Below are positions 14,594-15,921 of a stretch of DNA of 15,921 nt, one piece after another. How positions within the stretch are numbered: position 1 is the stretch's first letter; each line of letters starts with the position of its first letter. Location of the stretch: NCBI GenBank assembly GCA_903822375.1, contig CAIJOU010000046.1:1-15921 (forward strand), given 5' to 3'. The notes beneath the pieces are model-generated. The model saw nothing but the letters and a program-made list of their open reading frames with translations, did no database searches and had not been told where the DNA came from. The stretch comes from Candidatus Hydrogenedentota bacterium. GTDB taxonomy: Bacteria; Hydrogenedentota; Hydrogenedentia; Hydrogenedentales; CAITNO01. The position numbers and the translations under genes were made by a program.

Positions 14594-15430
14594 ATGTGCC
14601 CCACAATCATTGAGCTGTTCGGACTGAGGATTCATTCTTACACGGTCATGCTGCAGGTGGCGTTTGTGGTCTGCACGCTCCTCGCCGTGCGCGGCGCCAA
14701 CCGAATTCACATTCCCCTGACGGCAGACATTGGATTGTTTGTGTTCTTCGGAGCCCTCATTGGAGCGAAGGTGTTTTGGATCCTGCAATATGCAGGGCCG
14801 GGCCAACTTTGGCACGCATTTTTCCTGTGGGAAGAAGGGTTGGTGTTTTATGGCGGGCTCATTGGCGGGCTTGCGGGCGTGCTGGCCTACTCTTATGCGC
14901 ATAAAATCCCCCTGTACAAATGCAGTGATATCGTGGCGCCCCAGGTCGCGCTGGGTGAGGCCATCGTGCGCGTGGGGTGTTTCCTGAACGGCTGTTGCTG
15001 GGGCAGTGTGGCCGGCGTGCCGTGGGCAGTGCAGTTTCCCCAGCACAGTTTTGCCTGGCGGCAGCAATTGAAACTGGGGCTCATTGCGCCTTCCGCCGCG
15101 CATTCCCTGCCGGTCCATCCCACGCAGCTCTATATGACCGGAAGCCTGGTTGTCGTGTTCCTGCTTCTTACGGTCTATTCACGTCGCAAGGCGTTTGACG
15201 GCGCGGTTGTGCTCGCATACTTCTTCCTCTACGGCATAGTCCGTTTTGTGGTCGAGATCTTTCGCCATACGGGTGACGGGGGGGACAGCACAGGGTCCGT
15301 GTTCGGCATGACAGTGTCCCAGGCAATCAGCCTTGGGATGGTCCTGGGTTCTGTGGTCCTGTATCTGGCCATGAGCCGCCGAACTCGGACAAGGCGAGGC
15401 AAGACCGCCGCCGGTCGGAAGCGCGCGTAG
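14594..15430 (+). CDS. lgt: Prolipoprotein diacylglyceryl transferase Lgt
   Basis: Lgt (278 aa, inner membrane, several hydrophobic segments) moves a diacylglyceryl group from phosphatidylglycerol to the lipobox Cys, the first step of lipoprotein maturation. Recognised signatures are EGLVFYGGLIGG (81-92), VRVGCFLNGCCWG with Arg126 and Asn132 (matching the GRIGNFIN region of E. coli Lgt), HPTQLY (175-180) and RFVVEIFR (217-224). The E. coli HGG His is Tyr86 here, a variant seen outside Proteobacteria. The Arg/Lys-rich C-terminus is cytoplasmic by the positive-inside rule. GAGGAG (14585-14590) is only three bases from ATG 14594. A perfect GTTCCC-ACA-GGGAAC hairpin (15430-15444) begins at its stop codon but lacks a T-tract. 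The next gene encodes a lipoprotein. Confidence 0.96.
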   Translation: MCPTIIELFGLRIHSYTVMLQVAFVVCTLLAVRGANRIHIPLTADIGLFVFFGALIGAKVFWILQYAGPGQLWHAFFLWEEGLVFYGGLIGGLAGVLAYSYAHKIPLYKCSDIVAPQVALGEAIVRVGCFLNGCCWGSVAGVPWAVQFPQHSFAWRQQLKLGLIAPSAAHSLPVHPTQLYMTGSLVVVFLLLTVYSRRKAFDGAVVLAYFFLYGIVRFVVEIFRHTGDGGDSTGSVFGMTVSQAISLGMVLGSVVLYLAMSRRTRTRRGKTAAGRKRA

Positions 15431-15737
15431 TTCCCACAGGGAACGGCGGCGGACGAAGTCCCCGCGCCGCACGGGGCCATGAACGTCATCCCCCCGGACA
15501 ACCGGTTTCCCAGGTGATTTGCCGCCGCATGGGGTCCGGATTTCTTCAGAATCTCACCCGATCAGAAAGCACGCACTCCCAGGCATCCGTATGTTTGCGC
15601 AAAAGCGCGTGGAGACTACCGTATAAAGTACTTATAAGATAGTAAGATAGGCAGAACTTAAGAATAGTGAATGGAGAATAATAGGGAATTCAATGCCGGT
15701 ACGGGATGTTAAGTCTCCAACTTAAGGAGTTCCCACG
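15431..15737 (+). promoter_or_regulatory. Intergenic region with promoter and leader of the PASTA lipoprotein gene
   Basis: The left half (to about 15600) is GC-rich with small hairpins and no gene. The right half turns AT-rich: TGGAGA (15610-15615), 17-nt spacer, TATAAG (15633-15638) is a plausible promoter. A tandem TAAGATAG pair (15635-15650) straddles the predicted start. AACTTAAG occurs at 15655-15662 and 15719-15726, and TTAAGT-CTCCA-ACTTAA (15709-15725) is an inverted repeat next to the AAGGAG ribosome site (15724-15729). Confidence 0.45.
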
Positions 15738-15921
15738 ATGAAGACAATTCCATGGTTACTAGGTCTTGCAATACTGGCGATGTGCCTTGGTCTGGGGAGC
15801 GGCTGCAATCCGCCCCCCCAACTGGTTTCCGTTCCAAACCTGGTGGGCCAGACGCAGGCGATGGCCGGTTCCATGCTCGCTATCGCACAACTGATCACCG
15901 GCACGGTGACGCAGCAATGTG
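15738..15921 (+). CDS. Lipoprotein with PASTA-like repeat (3' end outside window)
   Basis: The gene runs off the right edge after 61 codons. MKTIPWLLGLAILAM begins a type II signal peptide, and the lipobox region is LGLGSGC with Cys23 as the acylation site. Mature sequence CNPPPQ leads into VSVPNLVGQTQAMAGSM and ITGTVTQQ, the first half of a PASTA-type repeat (VPxxxGxxxxxAxxxL). PASTA repeats bind peptidoglycan or act as spacers, and in Hydrogenedentota-like genomes such repeats occur in large surface proteins. AAGGAG (15724-15729) is eight bases before ATG. The adjacent lgt encodes the enzyme that would lipidate it, though proximity need not mean co-regulation. Confidence 0.85.
   Translation, partial: MKTIPWLLGLAILAMCLGLGSGCNPPPQLVSVPNLVGQTQAMAGSMLAIAQLITGTVTQQC

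Overview
The window is a contiguous stretch of GC-rich bacterial chromosome carrying mostly housekeeping genes. The best lineage guess is Hydrogenedentota or a nearby PVC/FCB-like lineage. This rests on a lipoprotein with a PASTA-type repeat at the right edge, a GC-rich palindrome near 6717 of a kind I associate with such genomes, and the general gene style; it is inference, and no rRNA is present to settle it.

Left part (1-5260, all + strand): the 3' end of a membrane/TPR protein; then, behind a possible promoter, an unrecognised secreted protein with a Pro/Ala-rich linker, a VanZ-family membrane protein and a class A penicillin-binding protein (PBP1A type). These three are closely spaced and look like an envelope gene cluster.

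Middle (5261-6912): between the convergent PBP1A and lexA genes lies a decayed REP-associated tyrosine transposase (RAYT). It carries two one-base deletions, a nonsense codon and a probably lost start codon, and is flanked by a pair of 42-base inverted REP-like repeats, one of which overlaps the lexA stop codon. lexA (- strand) has a good sigma70-type promoter overlapped by a near-perfect 30-bp palindrome that is a strong candidate LexA operator. Divergent from lexA is a 51-residue small protein.

Translation/secretion cluster (7010-10468): ffh, rpsP, khpA-like KH protein, trmD and rplS, preceded by a possible promoter and a structured leader and ended by a rho-independent terminator. rimM, usually between the KH gene and trmD, is absent here. 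Ffh has unusual residues in its GTPase motifs and S16 has a long acidic Ala-rich tail.

Right part (10469-15921): a YbjN-like protein, ispE (non-mevalonate isoprenoid pathway), a radical SAM enzyme of unknown substrate, a convergent DinB-fold DUF1569 protein, lgt (prolipoprotein diacylglyceryl transferase), and the start of a PASTA-containing lipoprotein, itself a likely Lgt substrate. No CRISPR array, tRNA, rRNA or intact mobile element was found.
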